Origin: Alopecurus myosuroides
Taxonomy: Eukaryota > Streptophyta > Magnoliopsida > Poales > Poaceae
Direction: 5' to 3'
DNA: 64,000 nt
NCBI GenBank assembly: GCA_028641055.1
Contig: CM054062.1
Location: 178,642,726-178,706,725 of the forward strand
Below the pieces are notes generated by a model that worked only from the letters and a program-made list of their open reading frames with translations, had not been told where the DNA came from and did no database searches. Made by a program: the position numbers and the translations under genes. Positions 33,115 to 44,551 of this stretch are shown piece by piece (the first letter of the stretch is position 1; every line of letters begins with the position of its first letter).

Positions 33115-36100
33115 CGAGAATCTCGTCCCGAGATTCCCGAAGGAGAAGAAAGAAGGAACACCGGTTTTGAACGATCTTCTCGAACCTTACGGTTCTCTTG
33201 TTGAAGAGGTTGATCCGTAGCACCTTGAAGTATTGAACGGATACACCTTAGGTAGGAGGGAAACTCTTCGGAAATGATCTTCACGAAGATCGAGTATCTC
33301 ATGGCTAACTCAAGACAAAGATGTTCACAAAGAACTATTGAGTTAACAGGCATGAAACACATCAAGGTAACGGAGGGAACGGGAGAAGGTTTCAAGTTTG
33401 CGGACGAATGTTCTTGAAAGGATTTAGAATATGAGCTTTGCACAAGACTTTAAATCCTTTTGGAAAAGAAGGTTGGACAACTTATGACATCAAGGTTTCT
33501 TCAAACAGACAACCAAGATGGAGAGGATTGTCTTAGATATCACAATGTAATATCCGTAGACGAGGGAGAACTCGAGAAAACACGGTAATCGTGTGTCAGA
33601 GAAAATTTGATACAAGATCATGTTCACTCTTCGGAGTGGACACGAAAGATAATGGAACTTTCACTCTGTCAAAACTTTGTCGAAATCTTTGTCAAAGGTC
33701 ATGATGTTACTTCATCACAGAAGATGAGTAACCAAAGGACGTTGGAACACCGTAATGGAGGAGGAACTCTTGGTCACACCATAAAGATGGGTAACCAACG
33801 GGGATTGAAACACCGGAAGAAAACAGGGAATCTCTTTCCTATTGTGGTTTATCCGTAGCAATACGTTTACCACATGGTTAAGATCCCATGGCTGAAGTAA
33901 CTGACAAATTCACACAATGTGTGAGATGAACAGAACTTCAGGTACCAACAACTTGAAATAGGGAACTGATCAAAGGCGGTCACAAAACACCACGAGATGT
34001 TTTTCACGATGAACTTGTTTCCATTGAACGAAAGGTTTGGAGGATTGACAAGGAAACATTGAAGGAATCAGCTTCCAGGTTATCCTTGATGTTCTAGATA
34101 CGGACAACAGGCTCACGAAATGCCTTCTGTAGGTCATCAAGTCAATGTAAAACTCCGGTTTGGAAGAACGGAGAGGGAAAACTTGTTAGAATAAGCAACA
34201 CCAGAATTCTCACAGAGAGTGGTTGTTCACGTGGATTCAAAGAGATATGACATTAGGCCTTCCGGCTAATTGTGTCAACCACAACATCAACCATGCCGGA
34301 TTTCCAGATGGACCTAATTCAATACTTTTGAGGAAACACCAACCATCGTTGCTGCTTGAGATTCAGCTCTGGTTAGAGGGTTGATAACCGAAACTCAGTA
34401 GGTTTGATCCGCGGAATTGCACCGGTTACAATTGAAATACATTTACTGGATTCTCAAGGTATGGACTACGATGTCAAGCTCAAGAAGATGAGTAGGATTG
34501 CAGAACTCATGTATTAGCAACTTGCGAAAGACGGTTGCACCTACATGAATTACTTGCGACAAAACACATCGGAGTCCCTGTGGGAAAGATGATTACCGAG
34601 ATAACGAAGTTCTTAAACTTCTTCCCTTTCAACGAACGATCAGTCCGTGGCCTAGTGTGGATGAAAGCTTCCTCAAGAAATGGAGGTAACGACCTACCAT
34701 CTCAGGAATAGTCCACACATGCATGACCGACATAGGGTTATTCCCGAAGGAACAAGAAAACTATACTCGGGTCCACGGCGACAGCTTTCAGCATAAGCAC
34801 ATGAACCTGAGAAAGTCACTTCGAACATCCAGAACACAACTTCGTGATGACACAAAGATGGTTCTCAAAAGTTTCCAATATTAGTGCCAAGTGTTCAACT
34901 TGAACCTCTTTCAACTTGGATAAATAGGTATGTCATCGTTGGGCTCGACAACATGCTGATCCAGATACTCCAGGCAGAGGGATTCATATGATATATGAAC
35001 AAGGCAAGGTATTGGTGAGACCATAGGACATGAAGGGGTACCTAGGCATAACACCATGAGTGGGAACACCCTCATGATAGTCCTTAGAGCTGGACTTGAT
35101 CTGACGATAGCCCAATTCAAACCAAGGTGGAAATTATAGCATGTCCATTGAGGAGATACTATCCTTCTTCAACACAACGGGAACTAGACATCCCTTAACA
35201 GAGGATCAAGTTAGGCGGAACTCTTGTCTTTCAACTCTCCAAGTTGTTGTTTAAGCTCAACCTACTTGTCCAGGGTGTCCAGCGGAGTTTCTTGGAGAAA
35301 AGAGTAGTTCACACTACTCTTGGTTAAGACATCACGGTCAGGTAAAACCTGGTGATACTTTTAGAAAGACAACCAGAACATCACAACCTACCGGTATGTC
35401 TCGAAGTTCGAAAGGAATTCTTGCTTTTCAAAGCAACTGATATGGTCTGGAGAACTTTGGCATGAACCTAGCTCTCTGACCAAGAATGTGCACCGGGATG
35501 GACGGTTTTGGTAACACAGCCAACTTTAAGTAGATGCTGGGTGACCAGTAGTGCTAAGAAGGATACAGATGTTTCTTAGGTTTCCAAAGCAGTAAGAGTT
35601 TCTAGGAATATCTGGTACACATGTCGAAGAACATACCCATCATTCTCAAGCATTCAATCTTGGAGGGAAGGTGGGTAAGGATGTGTAAGAGCATCACTTC
35701 ATCAATAAAGCCATGAAAATTAAACATAGCCTCTTGATATGTAAGAGTGTGATACTCGAATGTAGAACAGATTGGAAGTTGAGGAAACTTCTTTAATCTG
35801 CGGATTACAAAACTTTGACCTGGTTCTAGAGATGAACGAGGTACTGGAGTTTGTTTCTCCTGACATTCCAAGGTGGAACGTTCTGACGGAAAACAAGAGC
35901 AAATGCATTGGAGGAATCCAACACCCATATGCAACTTGGTGTCCATAACAACGGTTAGAGATTTGAAAGCAACTGAAGGGTAGAATCATGCTCAGGGAAG
36001 ATCCACGGATCAAGTTGAAGCACAGGGTAATAGTCATTTGTAAAACCCATGCAAAAGAGTTGGTATAACTGAAATAAGAACGAAGATGTGGAATTCAGGA

Positions 36101-36864
36101 TGATCACTCTTGCTGTGATCCTTTTTGGTTCCAGTAGAGAACCTATGGCTATGAGAGTTGGAATTTTCTAGCTATCCTGAGGTAGAATATGTTCCCCAGG
36201 ATTCAACGAAACAGAACTTAGGTTAAAGGTCAGCATCCTGTACTGATAGCGTGAGCATTACATGGTTAAGAAACCACATGACTCAACTCACCGCAATTCA
36301 GCACATTCCGGGACCTTCGGTTCAAGTCCAAAGATTAAAAACACAATGAAAGGAGTAACTACTATCTTAGTGTCTTAAGGAACACTACGAATAGCAATCA
36401 CGAGGTATCTTTCAAAAGATAACGGTGGCTCCGGAAGAACTTGAGCAGAGGATAACGAACACATTCGAGATGAAAAGGAAATCTCGAGGTTCAGGATTTT
36501 GAGATATTAGAACAGGAGTATGTGAAACCCACACAACTCTGAGAGATTATGATGGAAAGGAATCTCCCAATTAAAGAGATAACGCAACATGGAACACGCA
36601 CGACTCTAGAACTTAACACTAGGTCAACTTGGGTAAAAACGTCCTTGCCAGAGAAGGCACCTAGGTTTTGAATGACTAGAAGAGATAGCAAAACCTTTTC
36701 AAATCAAAACAGGTAAGGTGACCCAGAGTTAGAGCGATACCAGATAAGGAGTAAAAAGAATCCTAAGAAGGGTTTTTCACAATCCATTTGAGGTTTCAAA
36801 ATAGTTTTCACAAACACTAGACTCAACATCGACCAAGCAGTAAGGTTTTCCTACAGGCAGTCCT

Positions 36865-36876
36865 GCTCTGATACCA
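36865..36876 (-). promoter_or_regulatory. LARD-1 primer-binding site, initiator tRNA-Met
   Basis: The minus strand reads TGGTATCAGAGC, the standard plant tRNA-Met primer-binding site, five bases from the LTR end. It fixes the minus orientation. Confidence 0.93.
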
Positions 36877-36881
36877 TGACT

Positions 36882-39800
36882 TGTCAGACCCCGGACCCAG
36901 AGATATACATACTGTTATGTGCTCCTAGCCATGGACTCACAAGGGTTTCAGGGTTACCAGCCCCGGCCGCAACAAACAACGGCAGGCAGACCGGATTCAT
37001 CGGCACGTAGTCCGGATCCCCGGTCTACTACTCCTTGTACCCATGCTAGTCATAACCAATTATGCATACCCAAGCGTCCACGAGTCGGATGAAACTGAAG
37101 GAACGGGACCAAAGTTATACAGAGATGCTATGTGTCCAGAAAGTGCAACAACAATCGAGGGTTACTGGGGTTACCTCGCCCCAGGCCGATCAAATCGACA
37201 GGCGGGCTCGGACATGGATCATCGGCTCCACAACCCCTCGACTGCGACAACTATGCAGGCATAGCCAAAACCGTATAACAATGAGCTCGAAACCATCAAC
37301 CGATCAAAGCAACACTCTAGACATTGAAATTGTATTAAACAGGTGTTACTAGAGTATAGCTTACAAACAGAGGTCACACGACCCAACATTACATCAGACA
37401 ACGGAAGGCAAGTTATGTTGCTAATCAACAAGAACCAAAAAGGCCTAAGAGGCCGCAACATAAGGCGACGTCCCAGCCCCTAGATTCCAGGCTGCTACCT
37501 GGGAACCCCGAACTACTCGTCGATGTCCACGTTGACTCACCACCGATGTGAGATCTTCTCCTGAACCAAAATTAAGCAAACCTGAGTACGAGAGGTACTC
37601 AACAAGACTTAGTTAACCTATTATATATCTGCTATTTCGAAAAGGGTTTCATGAAGGCTGATTTGCGTAAATCAAACTTTGTTTTGCAAGTTGAGGAAGG
37701 AATAGCACGTCTCATGGAGTATTTTGAAAACAGATGAGAAAGGTACTCAACTACTGATATCATCATCTTTTAATCCACCGAAACATATCAGCACCTCGTG
37801 CTTCAAAGATCACCTCCTCCAGTTGTTCCACACTATCCCATGCTACAAGGTAACCCCTCTCGGCATCTCCGAGGAGGCATCCTTCAATCGTTATCAGCAA
37901 GTTTTAGTCATTCCGTTCAAGTTATCTATGATCACAGAATCCGTCACCAAGTCGTCTTTAACCGCAGACACGGCTTTTCGAAAAGATTTAACCCTGCAGG
38001 GGTGTACAACTTTACCCACACGTACCAACCGACTCTTAGTGCCACCGGGTTGGCACTAGTCCGGGAAGTGCCGGCAGAGGGTGGTCGATTCCCGGCCTTT
38101 ACCTTGTCGAACCATATCCATGAGTCAACCCAAACAGGGCCACCCCGTCAACAGGGAGTTGGCCACCTCCTGACGGCACCTGTTCTGTGAGTCGGGAACA
38201 AGATCCGTGTACGTCCATCACTTGTCCCGGTCACGACCTAGTTTTCTCCAAAACATTTTCCGACTCACACGCAGATGGAAAGTTCAAACTACGTGGCTCA
38301 TGGATAAGGTTAAACAAGTTAGTTAGCCGGGCGGGGTTCATCGGCCCACGTGTGGCTGTACGCTCAGTCTTGGCTCGAAGGCGAGAACTCGCTCCTAGGG
38401 GCATGAACAGGACAAAACGCCACAACCCATTGTGGCCTCACATCCATGCTGTGATTAGTCAAGTTATCAAAGGTAATTCAAATCATAAACACCTGACATA
38501 GTAGATTCACGCATTGACCAGATTCATCAACTAGGCATGGCTAAGAAAGACTCACAAGGTTTAGCGAAGCGCGCACAACCAAACCTACAGCTGCTAGGTG
38601 AAGTGGATCAGGATAACTAGGTTATGCAGTATATAGAAGAACTCTATCTTTTGACATCAAATAGTTTGGAACCGAATGCAAAGTACAAGATTCAAATCAC
38701 TTTGAAATAATATATGAGCAGATAAGAGGTTATGCTTGCCTTGGTTATAAGAAAACCAGATAAAGATCTTCAGGAATAAGTGCTTGACTTGTCGGTTAGG
38801 ATCAAGTATTCGCCATTGGATTGCTGGCCTTCTCTTCGGAGTCACGTTCTACCGAGGGGGGGAACAAACACCGAAACAAAGAAGAACAACAATCAAACAT
38901 GGCATCGATGCAATGCGCAACATGTATGCATGAGCAAGTTAATGCACTGAAATAAATCCCTAAACACGATCGTTGGGTTGCTAGGGTTCGTATGCCAGTT
39001 AACCATTTTTACTGAATTTATCCCGAAATAGACCCCGGAGGGGGTTTCGGGTGGTTATGAAAGTGTGTACAATTTTAAAAGCTCAAATGGGTTTGAAAAC
39101 ATCATAACTAGATTGCATTTGTCATTTTGAGCAATTTGGTATATAACTTTTATTTTTCTAATTTTATTGAATAAAAACTTATTTTTCTATTTTTTAAATG
39201 ATTAAACAATATTAATTAAATGCTCATTTTTGGACTTTCTCAAACATGAATGAAAATGGTATAGTTGGGTAGAGAATAATTTTCTGAACATTTTAATACC
39301 TCACTTTCATTTTTCTGAAGTATAAAACAATAGTTATTAATTATTCAATATTTTGTTATTTTCTGGAAATATTAAACAGAGATTTATGACGTCACTGTGA
39401 TGTCACTGTGACATCACAGTGCTGTGTTCTTCACGGATGGGATCGAATTCGATCGAATTCGCGCGCGGTTCAGGAATTAAACTATACCATCACGGAGAGG
39501 AGATCAAGGCGAGGTGAGGGGTACCAACCGGTGACCAAATGGTCACCGGGATGGCCGGCGGCGACCATCGGCATGGCGGCGGCGGCGGAGCTCGACGGGA
39601 GGTGGAACCAGAGGGCGGGGGAGCGGTTGGAGGGGATGGGGAGCCTCACCATGACGCGGTGGGGCTGGTGGAGGGGTCGGGGAGGTCAGGGCCGGCCGGA
39701 GGCGGCCGGAATCGACCTCGACGGCCGGCGGCCATGGAGGAAACGGCGGCCCGATTGCGGAGGTTCCGGCCATCCCGGCTGCTCCTCTCGCTCGTGGAGG

Positions 39801-40430
39801 ATGAGTGGAGCACGGCGGAGCTCGTGGAAGCCTCAGCTCGGCGGCAGGGGGCGTGTAACGGCGGCGGCAACGGATCATGGCCGAGCTAGGTTTTCGGCCG
39901 CACCGGGACATACAGAGAGAGAGGGAGGAAGCGAGGGGGTGAGAGGTGGGGAGAGGAGTCGTGGTACTCTTTCCCTTGACGAGGACAGCAGCGCGGCGGC
40001 GCTGATCGCTGCGGAAATTGGGCGACCAGGAGAGCTCCACCGAGCTGCTTCTGTCTGCGAGGAAGAAGACAAAGGGAAAAATTCCCATAACCCCCTGCCT
40101 TCTCGAGAAAATTGCAAACGAGTCCTTTTCTATTTAAAAACAGAACAAAAACCATTTATTTGAGGGCCTTTTCGCGAAGATAAAATTGGCAAAAATATAT
40201 TTTGAAACCCTCACAAAATTTCCAACCTAACCATAACTTGGGTTGGTGCATTTGAATTATTTTTCAATACCAATTTTTGGAACCCAAATTAAGTACTTTT
40301 TGTGGGATTTTCTGAAACCATTTAAATTCCAAATTTAAATTGGTTAAAACATGATTAAGTTTTTGTTGCGATGCATGTATGAGATGAACACACACCACAC
40401 ACTTTTGTTAGCCAAAATTGGGATGTTACA
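36882..40430 (-). repeat. LARD-1 5' LTR
   Basis: 3549 bases, about 99% identical to the left LTR by eye. It has an extra 18 bases near 39710 where the left copy has a single GGCCGG block. It carries the same palindromes and TATA-like element. Confidence 0.93.
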
Positions 40431-40550
40431 AATCTACCCCCCTTACGAGAATCTCGTCCCGAGATTCCCGAAGGAGAAGAAAGAAGGAACACCGGTTTTG
40501 AACGATCACACACACCACACACTTTTGTTAGCCAAAATTGGGATGTTACA
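40431..40550 (-). repeat. Extra 120 bases at the outer end of the LARD-1 5' LTR
   Basis: 40431-40507 repeats 33100-33176 (the polypurine-tract end of the internal region, 77 bases). 40508-40550 repeats 40388-40430 (the first 43 bases of the LTR). In element direction the order is: LTR bases 1-43, the 77 bases that normally precede the 3' LTR, then the full 5' LTR. The target duplication lies outside this extra piece, so it was probably present at integration or arose from a tandem copy. Confidence 0.92.
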
Positions 40551-40701
40551 TAAAGTCACGAAGATTCAACCCGAGAAGGCGGCAACTCGGTTGTGTACCC
40601 GCCTACTCGGCCAGAATCTCGGGGACTGGGAGATGGATAAGAAGAAGGAGAAAAATAGAAGAGAAGGAAAATGCAACTCGGGACGAATGAGCAAAGTTTA
40701 C

Positions 40702-43700
40702 CGCGTAAGTCTGTTCAATATCCTCTGCAGCCTTGCGATGGACGAACAGCTTGGCGGCGAGTGTGCTGGTATTGGACGAGCTGGTCATGGGTTTATAACC
40801 CATGTCCGCCTTGTTCCAGTCAATGCGCATGTGATCCAGATTGCCCAAAGACGTGTCGTGCCAGTTCGTGTTGCCAAGGACTTCGCTGTCCCACTCAGCG
40901 TTGATAAATCCAACCCGGTCGACTATCTGCTCAAGGCCCATGGACGTTACCTCGGTTTCCTGAACCTCGCGCGAGTAGAACGAGACGGATCGGTCCTTAT
41001 TCCTGGCTGGGGGCTTGGAGTCCACCGGCGTGGCCTGTTTGCCTCTCCTGATAGCAAGTTTCTTCTCGGCTGGGGTCATTGGGATGCTGTGCTGCTGGCT
41101 CATCTTCACCATGTAAGGTGGGAAGGTGGGTGGATCTGGGAAGCTGGATCCTGCGGCGGTGTCAGCAGCCGCGTCAGGTTCACGGATGGTGAGCTGGCCG
41201 GGCTTGGCAGTTGGTCTTGGCGGCGGCATCGTGGCAGCACCACGCGCACCGCTACGCGAGGGATTCCTGCGGACAGTGCCCTCTGGCTGGCCAGCTGGCT
41301 TCTCGGCGGTCTGGTTCCCGGAAGTTTGCTTCTCGGCGGCTTTCTTCTCGGCGGCCTTCTTGTCAACGGCTTCTTGTTTGATCTTCTTGATAGGCTGCTT
41401 GGCCGGAGGGCTGGATGCTGTCTTGGTTTTCTTCACTGGTGGGGAGTTTGGCGCGGTGGAGGAAGTGCCCTGCTGGGTAGGCGGCGCCAAGGGCGCGCTA
41501 CCCGGCGTAGCATCCGGCTGAGCGCTACCCTGCGCGGCGTCTGGTTGCGCGTCGCTCAGAGGGTACTGCTCCATCTCGTCAGTTGTCTCAACCCGCTGCT
41601 CGGCAGCGGGGTCTTGCTGTGTGGCGTCTTGTCCTTCTACCCGCGGCTGGGCCGCGGGGTCGTCATGCTCAGCAGCCCCTGTCGCTGGCTGCTCTTGGTC
41701 TTCTTCTCGCCGCTCAAGGGCGGCGTCATCATGCTTCTCGGAATCTTGTTCTAAGTTCTCCTCGGCCGTGGTGGCCGGAGGAGAAGGTGGCCTCGCGTCG
41801 CGATCAACGTCCCGCGCTTCTTGATCTGCGCGGGCCTGCTGCTCCTGCTCGGTGTCGTGGGCGTCGCTGTCCATGTACCGAGCGTCGTCGGAGTCGTCTC
41901 CTTTCACGGGAGAGGATGCACGCGCCTCATCCCGTGCGGCATCCTCGTCCTCCTCGGAGATCTCGATGAGCTTGTCAACATCGATGGCAGCCTTCTTCTT
42001 GGGCTTGGTGGATGCGACGGCAGCACTAGCATCCAAAGGGGCGCTGAAGAGAAGAAAGAAGTTTAGAAAAGGAAAAAGGACAGAAGAAATCGAGAAGAAA
42101 TAGCGGAGTAAAAGGATTGGGAAATTGCGGCCACAGAGGCGTATAGCCTAGGAGAAAGCGGCTTACCCTTTGCGGGAAGGGGGTAGCCGTCGCCCTTTTG
42201 CCACGGCCTTCTTGGTCTTCTTCCCGGCCATCTTCGCCTTCTTGGAGGGGGGGCTCCTGAGCACCGCTACCCGTCCTCTTGCGAGTAACAGGAGCGGCGA
42301 CTGCAAGCGGATCAACGGCCAGGGCGTCCTCGCCCTCCTCCTCAGCACCGACATCGTCTGTACCATTGGGAAGAAGGAAACAGTTCAGAAGCGGGAGGAA
42401 GTGGGGTTGCGCTATTAGCGGCCAAACAAGGTGAGCTCAATTACCTTCGTCATCATCCTCGGACCAATCACGGACAGACGCATCTACGTGATGCTTCTCC
42501 GTCTGAGCGGCATGAGGGAGGTTGAGCTTGTCCGCAGTCTCGAAGGAGACCTCGTCGTCTTCCTCTCGGTCGTCCGACCAGTTGTCCTTGAAGCGTTCCA
42601 TGCTCTCAGCGAGCTGGCGAGCAAGGACCTGAAGAATAGAGAAACATCACAAGTTAGTCGAGTAGCATAGAGGCATCCTACCCGGCAAGGCGTGCAAACA
42701 TAAAGCACATTAAGCCTAAGCAGTGCTACTCCGTATGCTACTCGGCAAGGCGTGCAAACATAAAGCACATTAAGCCTAAGCAGTGCTACTCTGTGTGCTA
42801 CTCGGCAAGGCGTGCAAACATAAAGCACATTAAGCCTAAGCAATCCTGCTAAGTGCCCTACTCGACGCAGAGTGCAAATACTAGTCGCTGCAAGATAAGA
42901 AGACTATCTACTCGGAACATGCATACAAGAAATAGGATAAGAAGTACATACCCGCTCGATTGGCTTCGTACGGCTGTATGGGATGAAGCCATACTGCCAA
43001 TTGTCCCTGAGGCCAGTGGTCATGATGGACCGCGCATGAGCGGCGACATCCGCGTTGCTGAGCTCGAACGTGGTTGTACGAGTACAGTCGCGGGGGGCGC
43101 CCATGTAGCACATGGGGTGGACGCGGTGCTGGAGCGGCAGCACCCGCTTGGAGATCCAGCAGGCGATTGGGTCGTCGCTCTTGAGCCCTTCTCCGGCCAG
43201 ATAGGCGAGGCGCTCGTCCATCTGCTTCAGGTTGCTGTCGATGGACGGCTTGGTCCGCCAGTTCTGCCCGGTGGGAGCTCGGTTGCTCCAACGGGGCAGG
43301 TTGATTCGGTCCTCCACCTTGGCTCCCTTCGTGGCGGGGACATTCTGCACGTACAGGAACGTCCTCTGCCACTTGCGGACAGAATCCAGTCCCTTGATGC
43401 GCGGATGGTTGGTTCCAGGCCCTGCACCATCATGGCGCTGCCGGTCTCTGTTATCCGGCTGCTGGTGTCCACGCCGTCCTTCTTGCCTTTGCTCTGCTGG
43501 CGAAAGAAGAAATACCTGGACCAAGTCTCTGTTGTGGGGCGGACGCCCAGGAAGGCCTCGCATACCACGGCGTGGTACGAGAGGAAGACGACGGCGTTCG
43601 GAAGGAGATGGTGCATCTGGAGGCCGTAATGGTCGAGGAACGATCGGAGGAAGTTTGATGCTGGAAGCCCAAATCCTCGCGCGAAGTGCGCGAGGAAGAC

Positions 43701-43859
43701 GACGTGCTCACCTTCCTGCGGGGCAGGGACGAGCTCATCGTCAAGTTGCCGGCAGCGAACACCGGGAGGAACTCGCCGGGTGTTCACCAGCCATTGGCAG
43801 TCCTCGGCGGTGACCTCGGATCCGGCCCAGCCGGCGCGAGCGTTGTCGTCGCGAGCCAT
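40702..43859 (-). pseudogene. Antisense gene of Tat-2, exons 1-4 (PF04195-like domain)
   Basis: Exon 1 43859-42952, exon 2 42628-42445, exon 3 42357-42167, exon 4 42043-40702; all introns are GT-AG. Exon 1 starts MARDDNARAGW. Residues about 50-120 match the 'putative gypsy type transposon' domain (FARGFGLPASNFLRSF, GLQMHHL, PNAVVFLSYHAVVCEAFLG, RYFF). Exon 3 is Lys-rich (AGKKTKKAVAKGRR), like a nuclear signal. Exon 4 is acidic and Pro/Gln-rich, with a conserved C-terminal block (DRVGFINAEWDSEV). It is scored a pseudogene because of a one-base shift around 43395-43440 and another at the G run near 42246-42252. Exon 4 itself is fully open (447 codons). The role is unknown. Plus-strand frames over this interval, such as 40351-41754, are shadows. 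Confidence 0.82.
42661..42860. repeat. 60-base tandem repeat in intron 1 of the antisense gene
   Basis: Three consecutive 60-base units (42661, 42721, 42781) plus a decayed fourth. Each has GGCAAGGCGTGCAAACATAA, then AGCACATTAAGCCTAAGCA. The last two full units are almost identical. The repeat lies wholly in the intron between exons 1 and 2. Confidence 0.9.
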
Positions 43860-44551
43860 GGCGGTGAGGAGGAAATTGGGGAAAAGATCGAAGGATTTGG
43901 TGTGTGGAGAAGCTCGCGGTGGCGCAGTGAGTTGCGCAGCGGCGAGGAGCTCTGTGGCGGCGGAGAAACGAGAAGGCAGAGGGGAAAGTGTGAGCGGAAG
44001 GAGAAGAAGGAGTTACCGAGGGGGTATTTATACCGCTCCTCGGATTACCGTTACGAGTTGAGGAAGTGGGATCGATCGTGGAAGTAATCGTGTGGCGTGG
44101 GGTCTGTGGGCCGGTTAGAAACGCACACATCGCGAAACGCGCGTGTAACGGCCGCATTAGACCCCACGACGAGATCGTGGGCAATTACTGCGCGTGATGG
44201 GACGTTACGAGCTGGTGGGCCCACCTCATGAAAACTGGGCACGTGGCCTGTCAGTTCCCGGGCACCGAGGCGTCGAAGTCGTGTCCGCGTGACACGTGCC
44301 CAGTTGCAGCGCGGAAAGCCGGATTTTGCTCTGTCACGCAGAGATTCCGTTTCAAGATTTCACCAAGTCATTTTACTCGGCCACAGAGAAGAAAAGTGGC
44401 CCTATTCGGAAGAGAAGAAACAAGACCAAGGGCTACTCGGAGGTTTTCACTCAACACCCCAAGGTTCAAGGGCAAGACTGTCAAGGTTGGTTTTTAAGCT
44501 GGCAGGGTCCAGTGAACGAATTCGCAGGACTCTACCAGCTTCGGGGACTGC
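43860..44551. other. Antisense gene promoter region and 3' end of the Tat-2 internal region
   Basis: Holds the 5' untranslated part and promoter of the antisense gene. On the plus strand the last bases before the 3' LTR are CTTCGGGGACTGC, the presumed plus-strand priming site. No other gene is seen. Confidence 0.65.
44025..44032 (-). promoter_or_regulatory. TATA box for the antisense gene
   Basis: The minus strand reads GCGGTATAAATACCCCC; TATAAATA lies 166 bases before the ATG at 43859. This is an ordinary plant core-promoter spacing, separate from the LTR promoter. It suggests that the antisense gene is transcribed on its own. Confidence 0.7.

Larger units (their letters stand above)
33100..36881 (-). 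other. LARD-1 internal region without genes
   Basis: 3.78 kb with a polypurine tract at one end and a primer-binding site at the other. The longest frames are under 140 residues on either strand and none resembles gag, protease, RT or integrase. The sequence is probably kept for packaging and replication signals only. The minus-strand sequence before the polypurine tract (CTCGGGACGAGATTCTCG) resembles the same place in Chr-1 (CTCGGGAAGAGATTTC), which suggests descent from that kind of chromovirus. Confidence 0.8.
29568..40550 (-). mobile_element. LARD-1: coding-free LTR element with 3.5 kb LTRs, nested in Tat-2
   Basis: Two nearly identical long LTRs (29568-33099 and 36882-40430) enclose a 3.8 kb internal region without gag or pol. 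The tRNA-Met primer-binding site next to the right LTR and the polypurine tract next to the left LTR both read on the minus strand. The flanking five bases are CAAAG (29563-29567) and TAAAG (40551-40555), a duplication with one mismatch. The right end carries an extra 120 bases. It resembles the large retrotransposon derivatives (LARDs) of Triticeae and would need proteins from a relative, probably a Tekay/Del-type chromovirus. It lies in intron 4 of the antisense gene of Tat-2, in the same transcriptional direction. Confidence 0.92.

Noticed and set aside
39408..40163. 251-residue plus-strand frame in the LARD-1 LTR (and 32226-32831 in the other LTR)
   Set aside because: GC-rich LTR leader read against the element's direction; no domain, and different frames are open in the two LTRs.
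40351..41754. 467-residue plus-strand frame
   Set aside because: It overlaps exon 4 of the antisense gene, whose minus-strand frame is conserved in Tat-3 with matching splice sites. The plus frame also runs in from the LARD-1 duplicated end and has no recognisable domain.
42661..42860. Possible CRISPR-like array
   Set aside because: Units are directly adjacent 60-base tandem repeats without unique spacers, in a plant transposon intron.
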